In this document: positions 21,086 through 34,055 of the stretch, in pieces
Numbering within the stretch: position 1 is the first letter of the stretch
How the letters are laid out: every line of letters starts with the position of its first letter
Assembly: GCA_004123355.1 (NCBI GenBank)
Contig: SCHM01000001.1
Location: 5,448,001 to 5,512,000 of the forward strand
Origin: Amphirosellinia nigrospora
Taxonomy: Eukaryota; Ascomycota; Sordariomycetes; Xylariales; Xylariaceae
DNA length: 64,000 nucleotides
Direction of reading: 5' to 3'
The notes under the pieces: model-generated
Databases searched by the model: none
Seen by the model: the letters and a program-made list of their open reading frames with translations, nothing else
Told to the model about the DNA's origin: nothing
Translations under genes and position numbers: made by a program

Positions 21086-23252
21086 AACTGAGCATGTGAT
21101 ACAATCTAACTAAATGAACCCTAGTAAAAGATAAACGAAGGTTTCGTAATGTGCTATAGACCAGAGAGACTCAGAACAGCGGATGAACTGAACGTTGTAT
21201 GTTGCTACAAACTGCTGCTAGCACAACGCAACGCCTAGCTAAATTATTTCGCCAATCGGAATTAGCTTGTGGGTATGTAATGTGGGGCTGACCCAATGCC
21301 AGACAAGCTCCCATTTCAGTTAGCGCCGCCAACTTGACTAATACCTACAGCAGGTACCTCTTATTGTGTCTAGTGAGCATGACGACATTCGAATGAAAAA
21401 ATTGGTTATGCTATTGGATTTTTCGCCTACTGTACATTGGGACGAAATCAAGGTACCTAGGAATATACATTCTCAACAGGCCGGTGAAGATAATCAAAAT
21501 AAAATAAATGTAAGACACAGACTACACACACATGAGCAAGTGAAAAAAAAAAAGGGTTGGCTTTTTCGTCCAACTGACTTTATCTCATCATTCTTCACAA
21601 TTTCTGAATACATGGTGATTGCCTTTTAGATAAATACCTAGGTAGGTATCTAAATTTGATGAACTCATAAAGCTCTCTCCCTTTCCCCGTCCCGGCTCTC
21701 TTGTATTATTCCCGTGCGTGTCATTTAATCATACGAGAGGCACAAGCCTTTGGGTTACAGCGTTACTAATGATCTAGTGATTTTATCTATCATTGATTGA
21801 AAGGGGATATCCAATGTAGGCAGCTAATAAAAGCATCACACATGTTAGCTGCAGGTGTGAGATATATGTCTTCTCATGTAGGTACACATTATTTTGGTGA
21901 AAAAGGATATCATTGTCATCCTTGTGAATAAAGGAATCTATCTTTAATACATGTGCATCAGAATTCGCTTTTGAGAGATTGACAGCGATATGTATACTAG
22001 GTACTTAATTCTACCCTGTTCCTCCTGGTGCACATAATTGGTATTTCAAGCTGGATGCTTCTCTCAGGTAGGTAGGCAGCTAACCCAAGGTACCCACAGA
22101 ACTTAGCTGACGCAGACAATTTGACGCGGTCTCCCCTGTTACCTATAATTTGCCGCGCCCCTCCCCCACCATTAGCTCACCGTCAATCAATAGCTCAGGT
22201 TCAGACATTCCATTCATACATACTCACACTCCCAATATAATCTTCACACTTACTACCTACCTAGGTAAACTTACGACATCTTGCAAGCCCCCACGGAACC
22301 AGGAAACTCCTACATACTACCTACCGGACCAACCTACCTCTCTTCGACTTGTCTCCGCTGCCAAGTTGCCTTCCGCAAGGCTCCACCCATCTCTGCCCAC
22401 ATGTGCGCCTTTCCTACCTAGGTAGCACGGGTAGATTTCCTAGGCGTGCAGTGTAGGTAAGCAGGAGTTCTAGAATCCGGGATCTTTATCTTTACCTACC
22501 TGGTACTAACTGGAAAGGTGGTACCTCACACGGGAAGAGTTTCCCGGACTACCTACATGACCTTACTGTCGGGATCACGAGTACTACCAGTCCTATTCTA
22601 AACCAACCTACCTAGGAGGTACGTAGGTAAGACTCGGACATAGAAGGCTACCTAGCCCTACTTTAGGCACCCAGTACCTAGTCTGCCTGGAGCGCGCAAA
22701 GGTATGTATGTGTGTTCAATGTTCCTCACACATGCAGCACCTCCATAGCTCTATACCTACAAAGGTAACAAGCTCTCTACTAAATGACAGGTACCTACCA
22801 GATCCCAGACCCAAGTTCTACCTGTTACATGACCACATACATACTCTACATGTGCATACCCTACCTTCAGCTACCTAAGGTACCTTTTGGAGGTATCTCG
22901 CTACGGCGTTTTTGGAGCTTTCTCCAACCCGCCTGTCGTCACACTTCTTTCTACACCTAGCATCATAGCTCCCCGGCTTCCCGATACTTCCCACCTCTTT
23001 CGACGCGAAGCAATGTCTGCAACATGACAACTCCGTATCCTTCTCCTCTAGTGACCGCCACCCTTTACATCTTTCTTTGACTACTTTGGCTCACTCCATC
23101 TTCCCAGGCACCAGAATTTACCCCGCATATTTCAATCCACATGCTGACCCTGCCGTCTCCCAGCCGCAGAGCCTCGTCGAGACGGCGCTGCTGCACGCTT
23201 TGTTGTCCAGAGCTCCACGACTCTCCCCCAAACATCAGTTTGCACCAGCCAG
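21086..23252. promoter_or_regulatory. Long intergenic region rich in TACCTAGGTA palindromes, upstream of the USP gene
   Basis: This 2.2-kb divergent intergenic span holds no gene I can see. From about 21450 to 22880 it repeats variants of a palindromic core TACCTAGGTA and half-sites CTACCT/AGGTAG, for example 21634-21649, 22254-22269, 22413-22424, 22604-22632, 22788-22798 and 22870-22882. The last 400 bases before the start at 23253 are C/T-rich, as expected of a fungal core promoter and leader. Confidence 0.6.
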
Positions 23253-26200
23253 ATGGACCAGGATTCCAGGACCGACGAGTCGCGAGAACGTGCCCTCTCC
23301 TCCGAGCCTAGCTCAACTCGCCCCAACCCTTTTGACGACGACGACAGTAATCTGTCGGCTCGCAAACGCAGGAGGACTTCTCTCTCCGGTTCCCCAGTGC
23401 CTCTGTTCGGACCGCCATCTCTCATGATAGCACCATAGCTCCTTTGGATACTTGCAATATGAAGATTGACACCCCGGAGCCCGCCCTTCCCAGCACCCCC
23501 GACCGCCCCGACCGCCGCCCCGAGCCTGTGTCTAGCCGCGTAACGATTAACCTACGTAACGTAGATAGCGTGGAGGCCACACCTATCTCTCCCGCATCTC
23601 CCACGCCTTCAGGTCAACAGCCAAGTCATGTCCGGGATACTGTAGAAATACCTGAAGTTGATATGGCCTCAACACAGCTTGTGGATGATGCTTCGTCTTC
23701 GTCCTCTACGTTTGGTAGCCCTGAGCCAATTGGCATCAATGCCGAGGACTTGGAGGATGACATCCAGTTCGCGGCTCGTGAGCCTGAAGGCCTCTTCCGA
23801 ACGGCCGACCTCGGCTCCATCGTGTCTGATTTCCCTATCGTTGTGAGGGTGAGCTACCCAAGATACTGTTGCTCGTCTCTCGAATTACTTTAGACAGCGT
23901 AAGTCACACGGACCGCCGCATTATAGAAGCTTGTCAATTGATTCTCGAACCCCAGAGCCTGGCAATGTGGATGAGGGTTTACTTGCTATTCATAACTGGC
24001 TGAATCGATGCTTATCAAGCGCTCGGCTTGAGCTCCGAAACACGATTCTTGAGGTATATAGAGAGAATCGAATGTTTTGGGTTTTCCTTCCTGATTTGTT
24101 TTACCAATTTGGTCAGAGGTAAGCGATATTAACAGCCTGATTTCTATAACCCTTGATTCTTAGCTGATATTTATGCTAGGCTGAGCCATACGAAAGCTAA
24201 AGAGATACGGGATCTCATCGCCCAGTTGCTCGCCCAATTTGCGAAATTGACTGCTTTCCTCCTCACATTAGACATTCGTAACCTACCCCAGGGGACAATA
24301 ACCGAGGAAAGCTTAGCTGGGCTGATGAGTCCCCACTACCTCCGAACATTGTCCACATTGCCACACCCGGAACATCCATATTTCGTGAACAGCGAACGTA
24401 ATCCAAACCTACTGGATCCCCTTGATGTGTTTCAGTCCAGCCATGGCGCTTCTATGGCTGTGGTCGCTTCTTTCATCGAGCGCCATACGGCTGTCCTACC
24501 CAAATTTCCGCGAATCATCCTGGAAAATCTTGCTTCCTGTTGCTTCATTGTACAGTCTTTGGCGAGAGAAAGTCACCATAAGCAAGTCTATTCAGCGGGC
24601 CTTCCTCAAAGCATACTAGAGCGTTCGCGGAAAAACCTGGCCTTAGCTTACCAGTCCTTCACATTGATATCATGTGCTATTGAAACGGTAATGGAAAAGT
24701 CGATCAACAATTTGTCGCAAGACAATGCAACAAATATAATCATTTCCTTATCTGAGATCCTAAGACAGAGTCTTCCAAGCGACCACCCGAAGCAGTGCAG
24801 CGCGTCCAGCAATACAGCCAAGAACATCCCCATCTGATACCGTATGTATACGAAGCAATAGCACTCGAATGGCGCTTCGAAGTATACTGCAAACTGATAA
24901 GATCGCGTCAGATGCAGCTCAGAGTCTCCGCTACGACATCCATGTCTGATGATCTAGTTGCGCAATGGAAGAGGTATCAGGACCGCCAACAAGAACCCCA
25001 CGATACTACTCGCCAGTATCTGGACTATCTACGGCACTTATCGGAATATGTCATGAGTACAGGCATAGTGGACTATATACTCGGTCCGACTTGCCATCCT
25101 GAAATTACGGGCATAAGTAGCAACATCATCGGATTCCTTGGTGTTACTAAGACTTATACCGATGCGCACACCGATCTCCTATGGCAAACATTAACTTCAA
25201 CGCAAGATCCTCGCATCGCAGAGGCTCTAGCTAAGATGATGCTCAAGGTCACAGCACTACTGCAGCCAACAGATTTGGCTTTTCTTCTGAACAAGTTTCA
25301 GCATGTTCCAGTAGATTCGTTCACGCCCATTATGCGGGATCTTTTTGATAACATCACTGAGCATTTGATTAAGCCTATGATGCCGCAACTGGAAGCCACC
25401 GCTTCATTTGATGTGTGCGTTCGATTACTTCGCGAGTCGTCTGTCTTTACAGCACAAGGCTCTATAGCCTACCCTGACATTTATCAATTTGCACAATCGA
25501 AATTGAAGAGACTCTTGACAGCAGGGTCTAGCGATGCAGGGCGGCGCAATAGTACTGAGCTGTTTGCAGGATGTAGCCTCTGGGTCTCAAACGTCTTCCG
25601 GAAGTCTGCAAGTACTAACCATATTGGCCGGAAACCAAACCGCGCTCCAGGAACTGATTGAAGAGCACAATTTCATCCAGCTTCTCGTGGATGATCTTGC
25701 GGCCACAGTCACGTCTGCGAAATCTATGGGTGTTTCCAGGGTCTATGCAAATCCGTTTTGCCACGCACGCCGAAAATTCATTTCAGCCATCATGATGCAA
25801 TTTGGGTCAGCCATCGATGCGTCCCTGGGCCAGCGGCTTTGGGACTACCTAGTCGGTGATAAAGCAACCAGTCAAGACGACCGAAAACTCGCCTGGGAAG
25901 ATTTGTACACCGCGCTGAAGCGAAACCAGAACAACAATCAATTTCTCCTCGATTGTGAGCGGCTATTTCTACCAAACCTCCCACCTTCGTTTTACTGTTA
26001 TGGATCGTTCGTTTTTGTCAGGGAGGTAGTTGTTCTAGTCGCTAATGACATTAATGGAATCATTCTTGATGACGATGAAAGCCTCAAGTCGTCTGGCCTG
26101 GAGCTACTCTGGCAGATAATCCTGGCAGCGCCTGACCGAACAATTGCAGATGGGGCGATTTCAACACTTGTTAATGAGATTTATGTCAACAGCCCAGTTA

Positions 26201-29200
26201 TTCTATCATATCCTCTTCAGCGCGCCAGGAAAGTTCATTTTTCCCTAGTTCATAGATGTCTTTTACAGCTAAAGATTGCTTCTCAGAAACTGAGGGTCTT
26301 TAACGAGCGCGCTACAAGGAACAATGAGGAACTAATGGTGATTGGTGCTGTGGATGATCAGCGCCTTGAACAAGAACTACGATTCGCGCGGACCCTCCAA
26401 GTTCTCACTACCTTAACGAGTACATTGCGAACGAAGTCGATTTTTGCCGCCCCTGATCTACGTTCTCTCATGCTGGTCTCGCCAACGCTGTCAATGGTGA
26501 CATAGCGGAGTTAAAGTATCAATCGTTCGACGGCGACGAACAGACAGAAATGAAGCCCTTGAGGATCGGCCTGAAGAATAGTGGCTGCCTCATTATTAGC
26601 TAGTCTACGGGAAGCTACTGGGTTCGAGAACTACCGGCTATACTATCGTGGAACTACACTCGCTCCCTCAGATGTTGATATTTGCAAGTCCTTGGAAGAG
26701 CTTAACATCAAAAGCGGGTTAATTCTTGTGAAAAGAGAGCTTGAGCTAGCATCTTCCCCTATACGCATCAAGCCTGGCGCGTCGCCGTTGGAAATAGAGA
26801 TACTTAGTCACTTTAATGATCTATGGGAATATCTGAGCATGGAAGAAAGTCTAGCTCGAGAGGTAACGTCCAGACTACTAACCACAACCTAGTTCTTGAC
26901 TGACGGAGATTTAGATATACAAATTTCTTATATCCTTGCCAGCAGACGATTCGATCTTGGCCGCATTTGAGAGCTCTAACGCTTCTCCTCGAGACGTCTT
27001 CCCTCTTGGCCAACCATTCAAGTCTCTTTACGCAATACACGCGCTTCGAGAGTACTTGAATACCCGGAGACTGAAAAACACCATGCACGCCTCTTCCCAT
27101 GAAGCGACAACAGAGCAGCAACTCAAAGACGACCAGCAAGATGCAGTAGCAAAAGCAATATCGTTAATTATTGCCGCAATATGCGATCCAGATGTCATCG
27201 ACCAATGCTTTAACCAGGATATGAGGCTACAGCTTAGTCTTGAATTGGTAGACACCTTTGTCCAGCTACTGAAAGGTCTGTCGTATTCCACATAATATGA
27301 TCCTTCATTTTCCATTGCTTCCGTGCTGACGTAGTACGCAGAGTCAATTGAGCCCAATCTACTTGGCCAACTACTTACGTCAAGACTTCATGAGCGGCTG
27401 ATGGCTATTCTGATGAGTGGCGCTAATGCTAATGGTAGTAAGACCAGCGTCGATCTTGTGCACAGATGCTTCGACGCGTTACTGGAATGCTGTGCCAAAA
27501 GCGATAAGTTCTGGACAATATTTCGAGGTCAAGCAGTGGTCAGGGAAGTGATCCAAACACTCTTGCTTTCCGACGAACGCCCATTCGTAAGAAAGAGTAT
27601 TGCGAAACTTATTACTACCAGAAGTTTATACGACAGTGGTCAATCGAGCGTCCTTGCAATCGATTTTGCGGAAGCCTTTTGGCCTATGATTCTACAATTA
27701 CTGCCCCAGGCCTCGTTGAAACCTCAGACATGCGAAGAATTATTCAATCTCGCCTCACAGTTAATAAAGAAGCTCATTGAGAATGGTTCGAGTGCCCTGG
27801 ACTTGCCATCTTGCGTTAAAAGATGTGGAGATCTCTTGCTATCGCACACGAGCACTGAAGACATCGCGCACCCAGAGACGTTCGATAAAGTAGCCTATGG
27901 GCTCATCTCTCTCTTACGTCAAGGTATTGAGCAAATGTCGATTGCTATGGAGAGCAGCGAACTTCCATCTATGCTTCCAAAGAGGCTGTTCTTGAAACAT
28001 TTGTTTCCCCCTGAGGACGAGGCAGGGCCGTTAGTACCGCACGCCATTCTTCACTCAACCTCGCGGCACATACTCTACGACATCATCTACACGCTGGCCA
28101 AAGACAGCCAGCCCCAGATGACGACAGTCTTGCAAAACCTAAATCACCTAATAGCGTACCAAGTAGAAGAAGGTGGCATCGTGTCCTACAAGTATGAACT
28201 TCCTCAGGCATTTGAGAGGACGAGCGCCATAAGATCCGTGTGTGGGTATCCAGGCTTGAGAAATTTGTCTAATACCTGCTACCTAAACTCGCTTTTCACG
28301 CAACTGTTCATGAACATTGGGTTCCGTCAGTTCATACTCCATGCTAGGATTGACCGACCCCGCTCTCAACAGCTCCTTAGTGAAACACAAATACTATTTG
28401 CAAACCTTCAAGATAGCAGGCGTCGTTTCATCGACCCACAAGCTTGCGTAGAGCAGATCACCACCTACGATGAGCTTCCTATCGATATTCACAATCAAAT
28501 GGACGTTGACGAATTTTTCAATCTCCTCTTTGATCGCTGGGAAGCGCAGTTCACTCTTAACTCTGACAAGAAGACTCTGAGGTCTATCTATGGAGGCCAA
28601 CTAGTTCAGCAGGTGAAATCGAAGGAGTGCGAACACATTTCTGAACGTATTGAACCGTTTTCCGCTATACAATGCGATATCAAGGGCAAATCGAGTCTTG
28701 AAGAAAGTCTTCAAGCGTATGTTGATGGGGAGATAATGGAAGGAGATAATAAATACAAGTGCTCGACGTGTGATCGACATGTTGATGCGGTCAAAAGGGC
28801 ATGTCTGAAAGACCTTCCGGACAATCTTATCTTTCACTTGAAACGATTTGACTTCAACCTACGCTTGCTACAACGTAGCAAGATCAACGACTACTTCCCC
28901 TTCCCAGACAAGATTGATATGCAACCATACACAGTCAAACATCTGAGTAATCCTTCTCGCAACGGGGAATCGGATATGTTTGAGTTGGTGGGTGTACTTG
29001 TACACTCCGGAACAGCAGAGACCGGCCACTACTATTCATTCATTCGTCAGCGGCCGACTAAATCTGGCGCCCCTGGGTCGAGTTTAATGACGACATAGTT
29101 ACATCTTGGGACCCTTCGCAGATGGAGAATGCGTGCTTTGGCGGACCAGATCATCGTCAATTTGATAATGGAAATATCTATGAGAAGGTGTATAGCGCCT

Positions 29201-31071
29201 ATATGCTATTCTACCAGCGATCTTCTTCCCTACACCAAGAGCAAGAGATACTGGAAGCATGTGGAAACCCAACACAACTCCGAATTAACGTTTCCCCAGA
29301 ATTGGAACTCCAAGTCAAGCTAGATAACTGGGCGATAATTCAGCGCCACAATCTTTACGATTCATCTCATATCGCGTTTATCCTCAAAATCCTCGAGTTT
29401 TCTTGGCTAGCAAATGCTCCAAGGAACACAAAAGAGAGAATCTTGCTATGAATGTCGCTCTAGGGCATTTAGACCAAGTTGCATCGCGAACTAAAGACCT
29501 CCCGGATTTCGACGCTCTTAACAGCCTAATTATCACTGCATGCCAACGATGCCCTCTCTGTTGCTTTGCTTTCTTCCAGTACTTCCAGTTACACAAAGAA
29601 GCTCTTCGGATGCTATTGTTCAAGAACTCTGATCCGTCCGTACGCCACGATTTGGGCCAGACCTTGCTCTACGTTCTAAGGAAAATCAAGAGCCATTATC
29701 CAGACGAATACGGCTGTGTAAGCTTTGACGGCGACGAGGCCACCACGTCGACCACTTCCAGGTCCACAATCTTAGAAGCAACTGCCGACCTCTTCGTCTA
29801 CATTTGGGAGTCGTTCCACACACGCCCTGTAGCCTGGCCCGAATATTTTGGTACCATGGTAGACTTTGCCAAACTTGGGAGGCTCGAATCCTGTGTGTTG
29901 CTCGATAGGGATTTCCTAGCCAGGCTCCTAATGGCTATCGCAGCAGACCAGACCTTCGATCTTCCCCTCAATACAGCAGGCTCCTCGCAGTTGTCTCGAG
30001 AAGGATGGCAACGCGGCCTCCAAATTATGAGGGTATAATTGCTCTAACCGATATTCTTATGGATTGCATGGATCATGAAATGAGCAACTCTGTGGAGGAC
30101 CCTGCCGGGCGCCTTTTAATGGCTCAGCACGACGACTTAATCCCGTTCACTTCACAGGAAGTCAACATCCTCCATAAGACATGGGGAGGAGTGATGCAGG
30201 TGTCTACATAGATAAACTAATCCAAATCAACCAGAACCCTGTCGCAACTGACAGTATAATCAGCAGACTTGCTACATCCAATACCCAAATGGACAACATT
30301 GTCATCGGATCCTTGTTATCTGGTATTACTGGCCAAATCACAGCCCAACCAGTGACCCCATACTTACATGCAGGTTATAACTATTGTACAACCAGTCAGA
30401 ACATAGAGGGCGTACATCGAGTCATCCGGCACGTTAGTGATCAATGCATGGCTGTTCAAAACTCCGAAGCGCGATCGTTCTTTGAGTTTCAGAGAAACCT
30501 ATTTGATGGAGTACGTAGTACTGGCGAAAGCAGCGAGGATATTCGACTACATAGTTTACGGAACCTACCCCTTTGGATACCAGGACTATTAGGATACCTC
30601 GACCGCACTCTGAGTGGCTTAGTAGAGGTCTTTCTACATGACAAGCTGTTTAAATACGGCCCAAATCCGGGGTTCGAACCGGCTAGTGGTGGGTCTAGCA
30701 GGTCGCAAGCGATGATCACTGCAGCCAAAGAGCTTGCTGTCAACATTCTTTATTACCTACGTGATACATACGTGGCGCGCATGGCACAGGTTTCCAAGGA
30801 TACAATGCAGCCCTTCCATCGGACCTTGCAGAAATGCGACCTCTACTTTCAAGAACATGAGGATCAAGACGACAATATGGGTTTAAAGTTCAAAGAACTC
30901 TGTTCTTGTATGATAACCCCTCAGCCGTCTCGTCAAACTGTCAGCAATTCTTTACTGACTTAAGACATAGCTATACTCGAAACTATGCATAGTTTGACGG
31001 TTGACGAAATTGAAGACGACGGTTCTGGTATGTCAATCGACTCTGTTAGCAGCGGCGTGGGATATGACTGA
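23253..31071 (+). CDS. Giant ubiquitin-specific protease (USP9X/USP34-like deubiquitinase)
   Basis: This cysteine protease removes ubiquitin from substrates. About 2,500 residues: a disordered N-terminus (MDQDSRTDESRERALS, then DDDDS and KRRRTS); a long helical-repeat region; a ubiquitin-like segment near 26540-26760 (SLREATGFENYRLYYRG to IKSGLILVKRE); the catalytic domain at about 28240-29220; and a helical C-terminus. The Cys box is GLRNLSNTCYLNSL with Cys at 28277-28279. A CxxC zinc-finger motif (YKCSTC) lies near 28757-28771. The His box is TGHYYSFIRQ with His at 29027-29029, and the third residue is in EFNDD (about 29080). Introns fitting phase or signals: 23849-23926, 24119-24179, 26863-26914, 27276-27341. 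Around ten single-base breaks split it over all frames. A stop at 30961-30963 is followed in frame by 35 coding-like acidic codons ending at 31071. Confidence 0.93.
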
Positions 31072-34055
31072 CGGTGCTAAGATTGGGAACAATCCGTCGG
31101 ATCTTCTGACAGCCTCGCGGATCTTAGTAATATGCAAGTTGACCAAGACCTCATTGATAGTAGCACATAAGGATTCGGTATTGTCGGCCCGATGCAGAAA
31201 TAGGTTGAGGGCAAGCCAGCGTTCGGTTTCTTGCACGATGCCACAGGCGAAGGCGTGTATCAGGTTCAGAGAGGAATGAACATGACAGCACTGGCGCCCG
31301 GCGTTCCCCCATACACTTGCTCTTTTGCTTTATGTTTAGATGGCCTGCGCATGGCAGACATTTTTTACGACCTATGTAAAAACTTTTTTGTTGTATTCAC
31401 CAGTGACAACTCTCTAGGCTGCGAAGCTGGCAGCGAAATTCATAATAGGTTCACTATGCATATGATAGACAAATATCCGTAGTAGATGGAGTATTAGGTA
31501 ATTGCCGTCACAAGTTCGACATATTGGCATATGCAGATTATCCCCCTAGCTATGATATCTACGGTGTGACTGCTTTCATATCTCATGACAAGTTCTTAAA
31601 CTTAAGAAGTGGTGTTAATCTGGATGAAATCGTGAAGTGAGAAAGCGTGTGGAGAGATTCGCGACATGAAAGAGCCGCTTGTACGTCCATGTGAAAGATA
31701 ACTACAATAAAAAGATGCTTGAGAAAATCCCAACCCGAGGAGGGAGATAATATAGGCCCATCATTGTAGGAGAAGTCGAAAGCGCGCATTGCTCAGCATT
31801 TGCTGGCGCGCTATTCCTGTATGATTGCAGCCCCAACCAACATGGTGATTGTCCTCGGAGGCTTGACATATATCACTCTACTTCATTCTGGAAATCCGGG
31901 CTGGACTACTTGTGATAGAAAGGTACGGTTATGAGACGGATATGACGTTGTAATTGGGAGGCTGTGATTGGATGTTGTTGCGACGGCCTATGCAAGTGTT
32001 TCTCCGTCACACCTTACATGCAAGCACTAATCATGGTTCTATTCTCACTCACAGCGCTTATGTAATTCTCCATATAGTATCTAGTAAGAAGCTCAATCTT
32101 CTCAAGCTCAAATGTCAGGGTTGTAGTATTAGTACGTAGATTAAAGACATAATTCCAGGTACCATACATATAGACCTAGATATTTGTAATACGGGTTATT
32201 TCTTAAAGTTACAAAATTTATAACACTGGTGTGTTCCGGGACGCTTTGCTTCGTTGCTAGAATATTGAGAATCACTTAAATCTTTGTTAAACGTTGAAGC
32301 TGTGATGCATTCGTTGATCAGGATCTATTTTTATCTGCATAGCTGGCCCGCCTCATCTACAGATTGCGCACTAACTAACCTAGCTCACTGATCTGATTGC
32401 CGATCTGTCGTCGTGGTAGCACTTATGAAGCCCGAGATCTGATTGGGCACCCTTCACGGTTGATGCTATATTTGGCGTTTTTTGACATCTACGGCCTTAC
32501 CTATCTAGGTTAGAGGCACCCCACTGTGATTAGATAGCCGCTGAGATTCTTCAACTTGTTGGTTCTTCATGCGGGGGAGAATAAAAACGCCCATGCCCCA
32601 AGAGTCCGGCGGCTACCAGAGCTCGGACACCTCTCCCATTGGCGGTGTGAGATGGAAGCAAACGAGATTCGGGCATGCAATTATTATAATTGAATTGGTT
32701 TGCGATGAGAGGATTTAGAAAGAAATAAAACAATTATTTTGTAGATTCATAGTCGAGTGTTGACATTGGGCTATAATACTATAATAAATACTGTTAGCGG
32801 TCGGCGGCCAAAATCGCTTTCACTGCTGTTGTAGTGCACCTAAACAAGGCAGAGAGGGCCAAAAGAAGGTTTAATTGAGGGTACCCATGTCTGGAGGTGG
32901 GTAAATCTGCAATGCGGCCTGCAATGCGCGGGCGGCTTTCCAAGTCACATCACAAGCCTGAGGTATCTATCCAATCCGAACCGGCATCTTCGTGCTAACT
33001 AAGCCCAGATATCTCGACGAGTGGTGGCTCTAGATTAGCTAAGTGATTCTACCAAGCTACAAGTAGAAACAATGATTGATAAAAGTAGAGAGCTAAATAT
33101 AGAAATAGCCACAACGTCATGATTATCGCTAAATCAATCCATCCATCCTAGGGCGAGCAATGAGTAGGTGATGACATTACTGTTAGCATTGAATGGATGA
33201 AACCAGAAGACGACTAAGCTGTTGGTGCATTGAAATTAGGCCTAAAATGTGCTATATGATTATTGTACTTACGGGATGCCTTCCTTTTCCAGGTTATTAG
33301 CTTAGTCCCATGGACAGGCGGAACAATCCCAAGTTCGGTAGCTGGGCTGGAGCTGGGGGACAAGGGGGGTGGTGGTGGGTTGGTGTGAACAAACCCCCAT
33401 GGCAACGGTACTCACAACAAGCCTATAGCATCATGACCTATGTGTAGTGTACGAAATCCCGTGCCTCGTTTCATGTTTCCATGTTTCATGTTTCTAAGCC
33501 TGCCATGTGGTTTTCTGCTCAGGCATTACACCTATCCTATCTTCCCTTTTCCATCTGTTTTAGCCGCCCTACTATATTTGGCCCCGTCCCCATACCACCC
33601 ATGCCCTCGTCACCTTTGCAACCACTGACAGGTACATGCATTGTTATCACAATATACTACGTCTAGTGTACACACAACTCATTTAAACTGATAGAAGCCA
33701 TTGTATACATCCTCTCTCGGCTTCAGGGGTTCGCATGTTTACCTCTACCGTTTTTGGAAAAGACGTTTGTTTCAAGATCTCATCTCGAAGATCACCTACT
33801 GGGGCCATTCATATCCCCTTGCAGGTATAGATGGACGGATAGATATAGATATATCTACCCACATAGCCTTCTATCTACAGCCCACATCATTGACCTACTT
33901 CTCCATGTGTTCGTGTACCAGTGGTGGCGCTGCATGAATCAACAGCACATCGAGGCTTGACTTTGCATACACTGCCTCACTCCTCTCTTCCCACCGTTCT
34001 CTTCTCGTCGTCCGATATACCTTTCCGTCCAAGGTCTTGTCCGTTTCGAGGCATA
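31072..34055. other. Intergenic, 3.0 kb
   Basis: No gene recognised. Composition becomes AT-richer from about 31500 to 33300, with many short stops in all frames. A short GAT/ATAGAT-type low-complexity patch lies at about 33836-33865, and a pyrimidine-rich stretch near 33960-34040 probably belongs to the promoter and leader of the gene starting at 34056. Confidence 0.5.

Noticed and set aside
30665-30685. ggggttcgaacc string resembling a tRNA T-arm
   Set aside because: Lies within USP coding sequence and no cloverleaf forms around it.
33701-33960. Overlapping short frames before 34056
   Set aside because: Probably the 5' leader and promoter of the downstream gene; no protein similarity.
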